Part shown: positions 54,191 through 62,913 of the stretch, piece after piece | Position numbering within the stretch: position 1 is the first letter of the stretch | How the letters are laid out: the number at the start of each line of letters is the position of its first letter | Source: Oceanospirillum sp047518265 | Lineage (GTDB): Bacteria; Pseudomonadota; Gammaproteobacteria; Pseudomonadales; Halomonadaceae | Length of the DNA: 64,000 nucleotides | Direction of reading: 5' to 3' | NCBI GenBank assembly: GCA_047518265.1 | Contig: JAKZRG010000034.1 | Location: 1 to 64,000 of the forward strand | Made by a program: the position numbers and the translations under genes | Notes under the pieces: model-generated | What the model was told of the DNA's origin: nothing | The model's database searches: none | What the model saw: only the letters and a program-made list of their open reading frames with translations

Positions 54191-54223
54191 ATGTATACCC
54201 AAAATCTAGCTCAATACTCTGGG

Positions 54224-55783
54224 TTACAACCTCTCGTGTGCTAATCCTTTATGCAAGCTATAACACATCAACAATAAGACAATACAGAAAGGGAAGCCTG
54301 TTGATATCGTCGCTGCTTGTAATGCCCCTAAGCCCCCGCCTAATAAAAGAGCAATGGCTACCAAGCCTTCAAAAATACACCAGAAGACACGTTGTGGTAC
54401 TGGTGGGTTTAGAATGCCGCCAGCAGTAATCGTATCGATCACTAAGGAGCCACTATCGGATGAGGTGACAAAAAAGATAACGATTAGGAGCAATGCGATC
54501 AGAGATACCATAAAGCTCATGGGTAGCTGATCCAGCAAACGATACAGGGACAACTCAGGTGTCCAGTTTTGTACCGTATCCCGTACGCCATCATAACCGG
54601 CTGCCATCTGTTCTATTGCAGTACCACCAAATACCGTCATCCATAATACGCAGAAGATAGTAGGTACGATTAATACACAGACAATAAATTCTCTTACGGT
54701 ACGTCCTTTACTAACACGGGCAATAAACATACCCACAAAAGGTGACCAAGCGATCCACCAAGCCCAATAAAAGGTTGTCCAGCCATGATAGAAGCCCGTA
54801 TCTTCCCGTCCAACAGGGTTGGATAAAGGGAAGGAGTAATAGAGATAATCCCCAAAACCCACAACAAACTTACTCAAAATTTCCAGAGTAGGCCCAGAAA
54901 AAAGCACAAATAACAGCAGTAATACCGCCATTACCATATTGATTTCACTAAGACGTTTTACACCGGCATCGAGACCTGCAACCACGGAGCAGAGTGCAAT
55001 GGCTGTGATAGCCAGAATTAACACCACCTTCACAAGATCTGTGGATTCTATACCAAATAATTCATTCAGACCGGCGGCAACCTGTTCCGCACCATAACCA
55101 AGGGATGTGGCTAAACCAAAAATAGTGGCAAATACGGCTAGGGTATCAATAATATGACCGGTAAGCCCCCAAACTCGGTCACCGAATATAGGGTAAAAAG
55201 CAGATCTCAGAGTTAAAGGTAGGCCGTGGTTATAACTGAAGTAAGCCAGAGATAAACCGACCACAGCATATACAGCCCAAGCACTCATCCCCCAATGAAA
55301 TCCGGAGGCGGCAATACCTACTCGGGCAGCCTCTAAGGTATCTGGAGTGATACCTAAAGGTGGGTTCAGCATATGGTTAACGGGCTCCAGTACACCGAAA
55401 AACATCAAACCAATGCCAATGCCTGCTGAGAACAGCATGGCTAACCATCCAGGATAACTAAATTCCGGTTTTGCATCTTGTCCGCCAATCCTAACTTTGC
55501 CCGTTTTAGAAAAAGCGATATACAGACAAAATAAAATAAAAAAGTTAACACTGATCACAAAAAACCAGTCGAGCTTTGAGGTTAGCCAAGGCCTTAGTTC
55601 ACTAAAAACAGAGGCTTGTTCAGGAAATATAAGAGTGAAAGCTACAAAAAATGCAATACAAAGAGCTGATACAGGGAATACGATATTGTGGATATCCAGC
55701 CCAAATCGCTGAACGTTATCTTGCCCGATCTGATAATCGGTAGTGGTAGAAAGCGGTGGGGGTCTATCACCATGAGTTGCCAC
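54224..55783 (-). CDS. BCCT family transporter (betaine/choline type)
   Basis: A 519-residue inner-membrane transporter with about 12 helices. BCCT signatures: GGQDAKPEFSYPGWLAMLFS, AGIGIGLMFFGVLEPVNHML, FHWGMSAWAVYAVVGLSLAY, and the Trp-rich FYWAWWIAWSPFVGMFIARV followed by SKGRTVREF. The GIGIGLMFFGVLEP glycine-rich stretch resembles sodium-coupled glycine-betaine carriers such as BetP and OpuD rather than CaiT. The C-terminal tail is short, so osmosensing of the BetP kind is not expected. It converges with gcvR. Substrate inferred. Confidence 0.88.
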   Translation of the reverse strand: MATHGDRPPPLSTTTDYQIGQDNVQRFGLDIHNIVFPVSALCIAFFVAFTLIFPEQASVFSELRPWLTSKLDWFFVISVNFFILFCLYIAFSKTGKVRIGGQDAKPEFSYPGWLAMLFSAGIGIGLMFFGVLEPVNHMLNPPLGITPDTLEAARVGIAASGFHWGMSAWAVYAVVGLSLAYFSYNHGLPLTLRSAFYPIFGDRVWGLTGHIIDTLAVFATIFGLATSLGYGAEQVAAGLNELFGIESTDLVKVVLILAITAIALCSVVAGLDAGVKRLSEINMVMAVLLLLFVLFSGPTLEILSKFVVGFGDYLYYSFPLSNPVGREDTGFYHGWTTFYWAWWIAWSPFVGMFIARVSKGRTVREFIVCVLIVPTIFCVLWMTVFGGTAIEQMAAGYDGVRDTVQNWTPELSLYRLLDQLPMSFMVSLIALLLIVIFFVTSSDSGSLVIDTITAGGILNPPVPQRVFWCIFEGLVAIALLLGGGLGALQAATISTGFPFCIVLLLMCYSLHKGLAHERL

Positions 55784-55944
55784 GATTATTACCTCTGGCT
55801 ATTGGGCCTATCGCTTTTTAGCGATCTGAAACCCTCGTTTTTATTATCCATCCTTGCCTAAAAGAGTCCCCAAAAAGTAGAGTACTTTTTGGGGTATCAC
55901 TTACAATCTCAGCTCATTCTAGTTCCAGTGTAGTGTCTAAACGA

Positions 55945-56622
55945 TCAATTGGCCTGTTTCTGACCTAATGCGGTATCCATCCGTTGATGCAATAACTCAC
56001 CGGACTGATGCCAAGCGGGTACTGTTTTTTCCAAATGATCAGCCCAAGCCATAATATGTTCATACTGATCGAAGGGAATACCGCTTCTGGGCATTTGGCT
56101 CAGTGCTGCGGCTAAATCAAAGTCTGCCAATGTCACCTGATCACCGACAACATAACGCTTGTCTTTTAGGTGGGCATTAAGAATGCTGGCATGCCGTTCC
56201 AGAAGTTGGTTTGCCTGCTCTAATCGTGACGTATTTTCTGCAGCCCCCATGATGGGGGCAATGACCTTCTCTTCAAAATAGATAGGCGCAGGTTGACGGA
56301 AATGCTCTGCAGCCCAAAACATCCATTGTAAAACCTCCATACGGCAGCTTTCCGGTAGGAGTTCCTTATTATCATAATGCTCACATAGGTAAATCATAAT
56401 AGCGGCTGCTTCAGATAATACGGTTTTGTTCTGCGTGTTATCTTCAATAACAATCACTGGAAGCATACCCGTAGGGTTAATGCTGAGAAAACTAGGCTGC
56501 CGGTTCTCTCCAGCCAGTATGTCAATAAAGATAGTCTCAACCTGGATATTCAGATGCTGAATAACCGTGCTGACTCTTCTGCAACTGCCTGAGCCGCTAT
56601 CGGTATAAAATGTAATCGTCAT
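55945..56622 (-). CDS. glutathione S-transferase family protein
   Basis: A 225-residue GST-fold protein. The N-terminal thioredoxin-like domain (about 1-80) has TFYTDSGSGSCRRVSTVIQH, the cis-Pro segment GMLPVIVIED and the Glu-Ala of VLSEAAAIMIYLCEHYD that contacts glutathione. An all-helical C-terminal domain contains VVGDQVTLADFDLAAALSQM. It is divergent from a LysR gene 170 bases away. Detoxification or redox use is possible; no substrate is evident. Confidence 0.87.
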   Translation of the reverse strand: MTITFYTDSGSGSCRRVSTVIQHLNIQVETIFIDILAGENRQPSFLSINPTGMLPVIVIEDNTQNKTVLSEAAAIMIYLCEHYDNKELLPESCRMEVLQWMFWAAEHFRQPAPIYFEEKVIAPIMGAAENTSRLEQANQLLERHASILNAHLKDKRYVVGDQVTLADFDLAAALSQMPRSGIPFDQYEHIMAWADHLEKTVPAWHQSGELLHQRMDTALGQKQAN

Positions 56623-56792
56623 AACCTTTCACCGTTAAATTAAAGTCTCAACATTAAGTACAGACAAAGCATACCTATTTGTATTTCTACATATCAGACA
56701 GCAAAATAGCATTTTCTAAATGCAAAAATATGCACTATAAAATGCTGTGAGTGCCCTAATCAGAGCCGAAATAGCTTAATAGGAGAGGGACT

Positions 56793-57680
56793 ATGAATTG
56801 GAATGATATGAAGGTCTTTCTGGCCATTACTTCTGCGGGCAGTTTGAAGAAGGCAGCGAATCAGCTAGGTATGCACCACACTTCTGTTGCTCGTCGTATC
56901 AAAGTCTTTGAACAAGATCTTGGCGTAAAGCTCTTTGATCATTTACCGGGAGGTTATGCTTTAACACCCGCCGGAGAATCGCTTTTTCAATCAGCCCAAC
57001 AAATACATCAGGCATTTAACGAGATAGAAGCTGATCTGGTGGGAAAGGATCTGAGATTAGAGGGTGATATTTGTCTTACCATTCCCCATGGCTTTGCCCT
57101 TCACCTATTAATGCCGGATCTTCAGGATTTCATGGTTCTTTACCCTGATGTGAACCTTAAGATAGACATGAACTATCACTTTACTGATTTAGCAAATAGA
57201 GAAGCTGATGTTGCGATACGTCTAGTCGGTAACCCAGAAGATTCATTGGCAGGGCGACGTGCGTGTAAGATGCATTGGGCTGCATATGCGAGTAAAGACT
57301 ATCTATCATCTCATGATCCAATCAATGAACCGGAAAAATGTCACTGGCTTGGTTGGGGAAAGGCAAAAAACCATCTGAATTGGCCACAAAAAGATCAATT
57401 TCCAGATATACCCGTTAAGGGAAATCTTTATTCTGATGTGCTGCAATTAGCCGCTATTCAGAAAAATGCGGGTATTGCTTCTCTACCTTGTTTTATCGGA
57501 GACAACACACAAGGAGTGCAGCGAGTTACAGAAGCAGACACTGTCCCAGGAGAATGGATTTGGATACTGTCTCACAAAGACATGGCCACCAATGCGAGGG
57601 TTAGGGTGTTAATTGATTTTCTGTTTCAAGCATTGAAAAACAAGGCAAAGATTATTGAAGGTAAAGGAGATTACGGATAA
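56793..57680 (+). CDS. LysR family transcriptional regulator
   Basis: A 295-residue LysR-type regulator with winged helix at about 1-60 (MKVFLAITSAGSLKKAANQL, HHTSVARRIKVFEQDLGVKL) and an effector domain (ADVAIRLVGNPEDSLAGRRA). AGGAGAGGG precedes the ATG. It is divergent from the GST gene, its most likely target. Confidence 0.92.
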   Translation: MNWNDMKVFLAITSAGSLKKAANQLGMHHTSVARRIKVFEQDLGVKLFDHLPGGYALTPAGESLFQSAQQIHQAFNEIEADLVGKDLRLEGDICLTIPHGFALHLLMPDLQDFMVLYPDVNLKIDMNYHFTDLANREADVAIRLVGNPEDSLAGRRACKMHWAAYASKDYLSSHDPINEPEKCHWLGWGKAKNHLNWPQKDQFPDIPVKGNLYSDVLQLAAIQKNAGIASLPCFIGDNTQGVQRVTEADTVPGEWIWILSHKDMATNARVRVLIDFLFQALKNKAKIIEGKGDYG

Positions 57681-57763
57681 TGAGACGATCCACTCAATTC
57701 ACTTGTAATAGCTCAGACTCGATCCACCCTTTTACCCTTTAGCTTTGCTCTTGATTCCACTAT

Positions 57764-59266
57764 CTACTGTAAAAAGTCTTTATAGCTTTGCAGCTTTTTA
57801 TAGAAGGACGCCCGAGATATACCGAGTACTTTTGCAGCTTGGGCTCTGTGTCCTTGAGTATAGGCCAGAGCATTTTTAATGGCCTGAATCTCAGCATTAG
57901 CCACTTGTTCTTTCATAGAGGGTGGTCGACCTGTTCTGCTCTGGGTATAGGGCGGCAACCTATTATGGGAAATACTATGACTTGGATAGTTAGCTCCTCC
58001 TGTCATTTGCCCACTGTCTTGATGGCCCGCTGTTGTACCTGTGGCCATTTGGATATTACTTAATAGTTTACTGATCAGGTTCGCGGTGATTTCACTGCTA
58101 TCTTCCGACAGGATAAGTGCTCGTTCTAATATATTGTGCAGCTCACGAATATTGCCCGGCCAGTGGTATTGCATCAGCAAAGAGATCGCTCCGTGAGATA
58201 AAAAACGCGCAGGCAGGTCTAGTTTTTCACACAATTCATCCAGAATATGTTCGGCAATCAGGTCGATATCTTCTACCCGTTCTCTTAGGGCTGGCAGGTG
58301 GATAGGCATACCGCTAAGCCGGTAGTAAAGGTCGGCCCGAAACTCGCCTTCTTCCATCATTTGAGCCAAATTACGGCTGGTAGCCGCTACGATACGGGTA
58401 TCCACTTTTTTTATAGTATTAGAGCCGACCGGTTCAAACTCTTTTTCCTGTAGGGCTCGGAGCAGTTTCCCTTGTAGCTCAAAAGGCATATCGCCAATTT
58501 CGTCCAGAAATAGGGTGCCGCCATGGGCCAGCTCCAGTTTACCAATACGACCCTCTTTACTGGCACCGGTATAAGCACCGGGAGCAACACCAAAGAACTC
58601 AGCTTCAATCAGGTTATTGGGAATAGCAGCAACATTCAGGCTGACAAAAGAGCTCTCAGCCCGAGTCGAAAGTTCATGTAAGGCATGGGCAAACAGCTCT
58701 TTACCGGTACCCGTCTCCCCAGTTAATAACACGGATATATCAAAGCGAGCTGCTTGACGAATATGGGATTTAACCTCTTGCAGAGCCAAGCTACGTCCCG
58801 CGACCTGAGACAGTCGATACTTATGCTGGCGCACCTGATTAAGTTGATTTGTGACGCTATCCAGCTGCTTTTGCAGATTATTAAAGCGTTTGGCTAGAGT
58901 GCCAAAACGGGTATTTTCATCTACTGCAATAAAGCCAAAAGCCCCTGTTATATTCCCTTCAGAGTCTTTTAAAGGAATACTGCTAACAAGCACCCATTGC
59001 TCTTTAATGTGCATTAAGTCCAAATAAACGGGTTGCCCTGTACTGAGTACTCTCGGTAAAAAACTATAGGGCACATAACGGGTAATCGGTTCGCCGATAG
59101 GGTCGTGTGGAATACCTAAAAACTGTATATAGCCTTCACTGATCCAGCTAATACGCTTATCACTATCAATGGCAATGGCATGCTCATAAATATCCTCAAA
59201 GGATTGTGCGATCTGATTGGCGACGGTCACTTTCGCTTCACTAGCCTGCTGCAGCATGTCTTTCAT
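57764..59266 (-). CDS. sigma-54-dependent transcriptional activator (PAS-AAA-Fis), HbcR-like
   Basis: A 500-residue enhancer-binding protein. A PAS-type sensor domain (about 20-130, IAIDSDKRISWISEGYIQFL) is joined by a short coiled coil to the AAA domain (about 160-390). That domain has Walker A GETGTGKELFAHAL, the sigma-54 contact loop GAYTGA and Walker B GGTLFLDEIGD. A Fis-type helix-turn-helix closes the protein (QAAKVLGISRASFYKKLQSY). I start at ATG 59266, with AGGGA upstream; a GTG at 59290 is less likely. It is divergent from 3-hydroxybutyrate dehydrogenase, which has a sigma-54 promoter. HbcR in Pseudomonas has this role. Confidence 0.88.
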   Translation of the reverse strand: MKDMLQQASEAKVTVANQIAQSFEDIYEHAIAIDSDKRISWISEGYIQFLGIPHDPIGEPITRYVPYSFLPRVLSTGQPVYLDLMHIKEQWVLVSSIPLKDSEGNITGAFGFIAVDENTRFGTLAKRFNNLQKQLDSVTNQLNQVRQHKYRLSQVAGRSLALQEVKSHIRQAARFDISVLLTGETGTGKELFAHALHELSTRAESSFVSLNVAAIPNNLIEAEFFGVAPGAYTGASKEGRIGKLELAHGGTLFLDEIGDMPFELQGKLLRALQEKEFEPVGSNTIKKVDTRIVAATSRNLAQMMEEGEFRADLYYRLSGMPIHLPALRERVEDIDLIAEHILDELCEKLDLPARFLSHGAISLLMQYHWPGNIRELHNILERALILSEDSSEITANLISKLLSNIQMATGTTAGHQDSGQMTGGANYPSHSISHNRLPPYTQSRTGRPPSMKEQVANAEIQAIKNALAYTQGHRAQAAKVLGISRASFYKKLQSYKDFLQ

Positions 59267-59318
59267 GTGTGTTTCCCTTCCCATTGACACTGATCAATCT
59301 ATTCTAGCCGGTTTTTTG

Positions 59319-59366
59319 TCTCTAATTAGAGAAAATAATGCCTATTTTTAAAGACTTAATTTGTCT
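59319..59366. promoter_or_regulatory. candidate activator-binding palindromes upstream of bdhA
   Basis: TCTCTAATTAGAGA at 59319-59332 is a perfect 14-bp palindrome. AGACTTAATTTGTCT at 59352-59366 is a second, imperfect one. Both lie 60-110 bases upstream of the sigma-54 promoter, a normal distance for enhancer sites, and beside the activator gene. Inferred from symmetry and position. Confidence 0.45.
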
Positions 59367-59426
59367 AATAAATAAGATTTATCATTTGAGTGTATATTTT
59401 ATTCTTATAAATCAATTGGTTATATT

Positions 59427-59443
59427 TTGGCATGTATTCTGCT
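59427..59443 (+). promoter_or_regulatory. sigma-54 promoter of bdhA
   Basis: TTGGCATGTATTCTGCT contains the invariant GG (59429-59430) and GC (59441-59442) exactly 10 bases apart, with TGGCA matching the -24 consensus. Initiation would be near 59454, about 100 bases before the bdhA ATG. A sigma-54 activator is encoded divergently. Confidence 0.7.
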
Positions 59444-59556
59444 TTTTCTAAGTTATAAATCCAGATACAGATCAGAGCTAGGCCTGAGTTTGGCTGCTCA
59501 CTGGGTATTTTCTGAGTACTTTACGGGTTAATGAAGAATATTGAGGATTAAGGCCA

Positions 59557-60342
59557 ATGATAAATAATAAAAAAAATGCGCTGATTACGGGCTCAACAAG
59601 CGGTATAGGGCTGGCAGCAGCGAAGGTATTGGCAGAGTCGGGTTATAGGCTGATGTTGCATGGTTTGGAAAGTGATAGCGAAGGCCAAGCCATTGCGGAA
59701 AATCTTGCACAGATTTCCGGTGAGTCGGTCTTTTATTGTCAGGCAGATCTAAGCCATCCCGATGAAATCGATAAGTTGATCATTCAGGCGACAGAGAGCT
59801 TAGGCAGCATTGATGTACTGGTAAATAATGCCGGTATCCAATATACATCCCCTCTGGAAAGCTACCCGTTGGAAAAGTGGCAGCAGGTAATGGCTATTAA
59901 TCTAACCGCACCTTTTCTAGCCATGCAGAAAGTGATGCCTGCTATGAAGGCACAGGGTTGGGGTCGGGTGATCAATATTGCTTCTGTTCATGGCTTGGTA
60001 GCATCCGCCAATAAGTCAGCATACTGTGCAGCAAAACATGGCTTGGTGGGCTTAACCAAGGTCGCTGCAATGGAATATGCTGAGGCCGGTGTAACCGCGA
60101 ACTGTATCTGCCCGGGTTGGACCGATACTCCTCTTTTAAATCATCAATTCGATGAGTACGCTAAGAACCATGGTGTTAGTGTGGAAGAAGCCAAAGTTGG
60201 GATGATCAAGGCTAAAGCCCCATATCCTGAGATGATTGCTCCATCCGCTATCGGTCAAACAATTTTGTTTATGTGTTCTGAGGCAGCGAAAGGGATGACA
60301 GGTACAGCCTTACCATTGGATGGCGGTTGGACGGCTCACTAA
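59557..60342 (+). CDS. bdhA: 3-hydroxybutyrate dehydrogenase (SDR)
   Basis: A 261-residue short-chain dehydrogenase that oxidises D-3-hydroxybutyrate to acetoacetate with NAD, as in use of polyhydroxybutyrate or ketone bodies. Motifs: ALITGSTSGIGLAAAKVLAE (cofactor), VLVNNAGIQYTSPLESYP, the Ser of INIASVHGLVASANKSAY, YCAAKHG (Tyr and Lys), and CICPGWTDTPLL followed by an insert rich in Lys/Pro. The ending MTGTALPLDGGWTAH is typical of BdhA. A sigma-54 promoter and a divergent activator lie upstream. Confidence 0.9.
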   Translation: MINNKKNALITGSTSGIGLAAAKVLAESGYRLMLHGLESDSEGQAIAENLAQISGESVFYCQADLSHPDEIDKLIIQATESLGSIDVLVNNAGIQYTSPLESYPLEKWQQVMAINLTAPFLAMQKVMPAMKAQGWGRVINIASVHGLVASANKSAYCAAKHGLVGLTKVAAMEYAEAGVTANCICPGWTDTPLLNHQFDEYAKNHGVSVEEAKVGMIKAKAPYPEMIAPSAIGQTILFMCSEAAKGMTGTALPLDGGWTAH

Positions 60343-60357
60343 ATACTTTAAAACCTA

Positions 60358-60405
60358 GGGAGCCTATGAAAGACAGAGCTAGAAAGTACTTCTTCAGAGC
60401 TTCCT
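60358..60405. repeat. dispersed palindromic repeat, copy 3
   Basis: GGGAGCCTATGAAAG at 60358 and AAGTACTTCTTCAGAGCTTCC ends near 60404 echo the copies at 8470 and 48428. It lies 16 bases past the bdhA stop and could serve as a 3' hairpin. Confidence 0.6.
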
Positions 60406-60540
60406 TAGAGATGTCCCGCTTATAAAGTGGGGCGCACAATACAATATTAAACCCCAAACAAGGCCTTATCCATAAACATTGCTCTAGTCTCAAGGCTATT
60501 GATTCATGGAAAGTTGTGTACGGGGTTTAACTTTTGTTGC

Positions 60541-60999
60541 TCAAGCATGCACATCTAGGGGCTCATAACTACCGGCTTCATACGCATTCTGTAGCCCGGA
60601 AAGTATTTCCAGTAAGGACTCATTACTGCCTTTAATAGGGCCTTTTTCCTGCTCTATATGTTCAAGTAGATTAAAGGGTTGATTGTTAGCATTTTTCTCT
60701 AAGTACATACCTTCGGAGTTCGGTGGGTGTTGGTATTGCAGAGAGGTCGCAAAAAGGCCAACCATCTGATGTATATCAATCGTGCCTTCTTCGTAAAGTT
60801 TAGCGGATAGCTCAGTAATCTCTTTGGGAGTGATATTGGTTAGATCATATTTAGAGTTTTCAATGGTTGGGCGATTTTGACTGGTCGCATCATCAACCGT
60901 GGTGTTTTTCTGTTGAGATGGTTCTGCTTGTATTGAATTCGCTGGACTTGTATTGCCATAGGAATAAATGGCTGTATCACGGCTTCCAATAGCTTGCAT
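60541..60999 (-). CDS. hypothetical protein
   Basis: A 152-residue protein of no recognised function. The first 60 residues are polar and Ser/Gln/Asn-rich (low complexity). The rest has an ordered-looking segment DLTNITPKEITELSAKLYEE and IDIHQMVGLFATSLQYQHPP, a pattern seen in many uncharacterised proteobacterial proteins. AAGGAGTATACT sits before ATG 60999, which decides the start; the frame is open to 61032. No signal peptide or membrane segment. It marks the start of an AT-rich stretch running to the window end. Confidence 0.7.
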   Translation of the reverse strand: MQAIGSRDTAIYSYGNTSPANSIQAEPSQQKNTTVDDATSQNRPTIENSKYDLTNITPKEITELSAKLYEEGTIDIHQMVGLFATSLQYQHPPNSEGMYLEKNANNQPFNLLEHIEQEKGPIKGSNESLLEILSGLQNAYEAGSYEPLDVHA

Positions 61000-61183
61000 A
61001 GTATACTCCTTGAAATTTTTGGTGATATTCAAGCATCTATCCAGTATAGCTGTCTGTTAATTTAATATTTGATCTATTGTGCTTTTCTAAGAGATTTACA
61101 GGGAGCGATTGATAGCCTGAAAATGAATGTTATATTTTTAGGTGTGGAACTTATTAAGTACATATTTTCTTAAAGTAAATGAG

Positions 61184-62200
61184 TTATTTATGGATTATGT
61201 TCTTATAATTTTTTGGCGATGTTTTAAACCATCTATTAAATGCTTTATAAAAACTGCTGATATCTTTAAATCCAAGTGAAAATGAAACATAGGTTATATT
61301 TCCATTACTATCTAAAAGTAGTTTTAATGCCATGTTCTTTCTTGTAAGGTCTAATATTTCTTGATAGCTAGTCCCTTCATTTTTAAGCTTTCTGTATAGT
61401 GTTTGTCGACTCATAGACATTTCAGAAGATATCTTTTCAATTGTAAAATCAGTTGTGCCAATCTTTTTCTCTAGTATACCTTTAATTCTATTTGAGATAG
61501 GGCTTTCACTCACCATATCATTTTTAATTTGTTCAGCATTGTTTTTTGCAATACTGTATAAAAAACGGTTACCACTAATAATAGGGAGATCTAAATATTT
61601 TTTGTTAAATGATATTGAGTTTTCATTGCTAGAGTAATTTATTTTGCTATTAACAATGTTTGTTAAATCATTATGGTATTCAGGTTTGTCAAATGAGAAA
61701 TTTATTTCATTAACTTGCAATGACTGATTGCTAAGCATATTTGCCCAGAAAATCATACTGACAATGCTTCTTTCAATAGCAATGTCAGGATATCCCTTTG
61801 TTTTATCTAAAACAAAGTAAAGAATGCATAGTTCTCCTTTATATTCTAAAGTCCAGCGTTCAGATGGACTCATGATTTCTATATTATTTATAAAAACATC
61901 TAAGGCTTGTGCCATATGCTCACATTGGCTAACCCAGCTTGCCAGAACGCCTTTTGCCTCAGGGTTTATATTTGATCCAATTAATGCAGCAATAGGTTTT
62001 TCTTTATGATTTTTTTCTATCCAAATCCATAAGGTTATTAGTTTTTCTTCATCGCATCTCTGTGTGAAATCAAGGAACTCATCTCTATCTAAATTAAGGT
62101 CCGAAAGCGTCCTATTGTCGATGATACCCAGTGATATACATTTATCTATAATATCTAATATAGCGCTGTTGGATATTGTTTCTGTAAATGTTTTTTTCAT
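61184..62200 (-). CDS. AraC family regulator with OruR/ToxR-type N-terminal domain
   Basis: A roughly 338-residue regulator. The N-terminal ligand-binding half (about 20-210, FLDFTQRCDEEKLITLWIWI, SPSERWTLEYKGELCILYFV) is of the arabinose-binding-like class also seen in the fusion protein at 37062. The C-terminal helix-turn-helix pair reads ISSEMSMSRQTLYRKLKNEG and ITYVSFSLGFKDISSFYKAF. I take ATG 62200; GTG 62212 is an alternative, and neither has a strong ribosome site. Coding sequence is markedly AT-rich. It is divergent from a small AraC-type gene. Confidence 0.85.
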   Translation of the reverse strand: MKKTFTETISNSAILDIIDKCISLGIIDNRTLSDLNLDRDEFLDFTQRCDEEKLITLWIWIEKNHKEKPIAALIGSNINPEAKGVLASWVSQCEHMAQALDVFINNIEIMSPSERWTLEYKGELCILYFVLDKTKGYPDIAIERSIVSMIFWANMLSNQSLQVNEINFSFDKPEYHNDLTNIVNSKINYSSNENSISFNKKYLDLPIISGNRFLYSIAKNNAEQIKNDMVSESPISNRIKGILEKKIGTTDFTIEKISSEMSMSRQTLYRKLKNEGTSYQEILDLTRKNMALKLLLDSNGNITYVSFSLGFKDISSFYKAFNRWFKTSPKNYKNIIHK

Positions 62201-62310
62201 GAGCTTAACCACAGGACATAATCTTGAAACCTAAAGACATATTATTAACTGTTTTAATTATTTAATCTAGTCATAAAGTCTATGGTTTCATATGGTGATA
62301 AGGCTGAATT

Positions 62311-62652
62311 ATGAATAATAAACAACTCATTGCTAGCTTGATAGATGAAATAGAAAATGAAGTGTCGGGAAAGGTAAGTATAAATAAGCTATCTGATGCT
62401 GTCGGTTTATCTCCATGGTATTTGCAGAAGATTTTTAAAAAAGCGATAGGAGAAACTTTGGGTAAGTATATAAGGAATAAAAATCTTGTTCGCTCAGCAA
62501 AAATGCTTAAAGAGACAGATTTTGGCATTCTGGATATTGCAATTGATTCTGGTTATAGCTCTCACGAAGCGTTTACAAGGTCTTTTAAGTGTTTTTATGG
62601 TATGACGCCAAAAGAATTTAGAAATAATAAAGGTGTAGTGTTTAATGATTGA
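62311..62652 (+). CDS. small AraC-type DNA-binding protein (MarA/SoxS-like)
   Basis: A 113-residue protein consisting of a single AraC DNA-binding domain with no sensor part: INKLSDAVGLSPWYLQKIFK and ILDIAIDSGYSSHEAFTRSF, ending YGMTPKEFRNN. Its size and layout are those of MarA, SoxS or other stand-alone activators, which are controlled by their own synthesis. It lies between a larger AraC regulator (divergent) and a binding protein-sensor pair downstream on the same strand, and may control either. AT-rich. Confidence 0.85.
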   Translation: MNNKQLIASLIDEIENEVSGKVSINKLSDAVGLSPWYLQKIFKKAIGETLGKYIRNKNLVRSAKMLKETDFGILDIAIDSGYSSHEAFTRSFKCFYGMTPKEFRNNKGVVFND

Positions 62653-62913
62653 TTTGACTGATGCCTTATAGAGTGGCTTTTTATTTTAATTTTTTCTTTA
62701 AAAGAAAAACAACTTTCCATTTGTTGTTGAAATGTTTGGTGATTGTATTTTATGTAACGTTTTGTGGTAGGCCTATAAGTATAGGGTTATGTAAATTGAA
62801 TCTTTATTTTTGTTTAATAAGCAGACAGCACAAAATATCAAGTTTTGGTTTTTATTCGAAATACAATCGATCACACGACCCTATCCTTCGCAATAGAAAT
62901 AGTGAGCAACATA

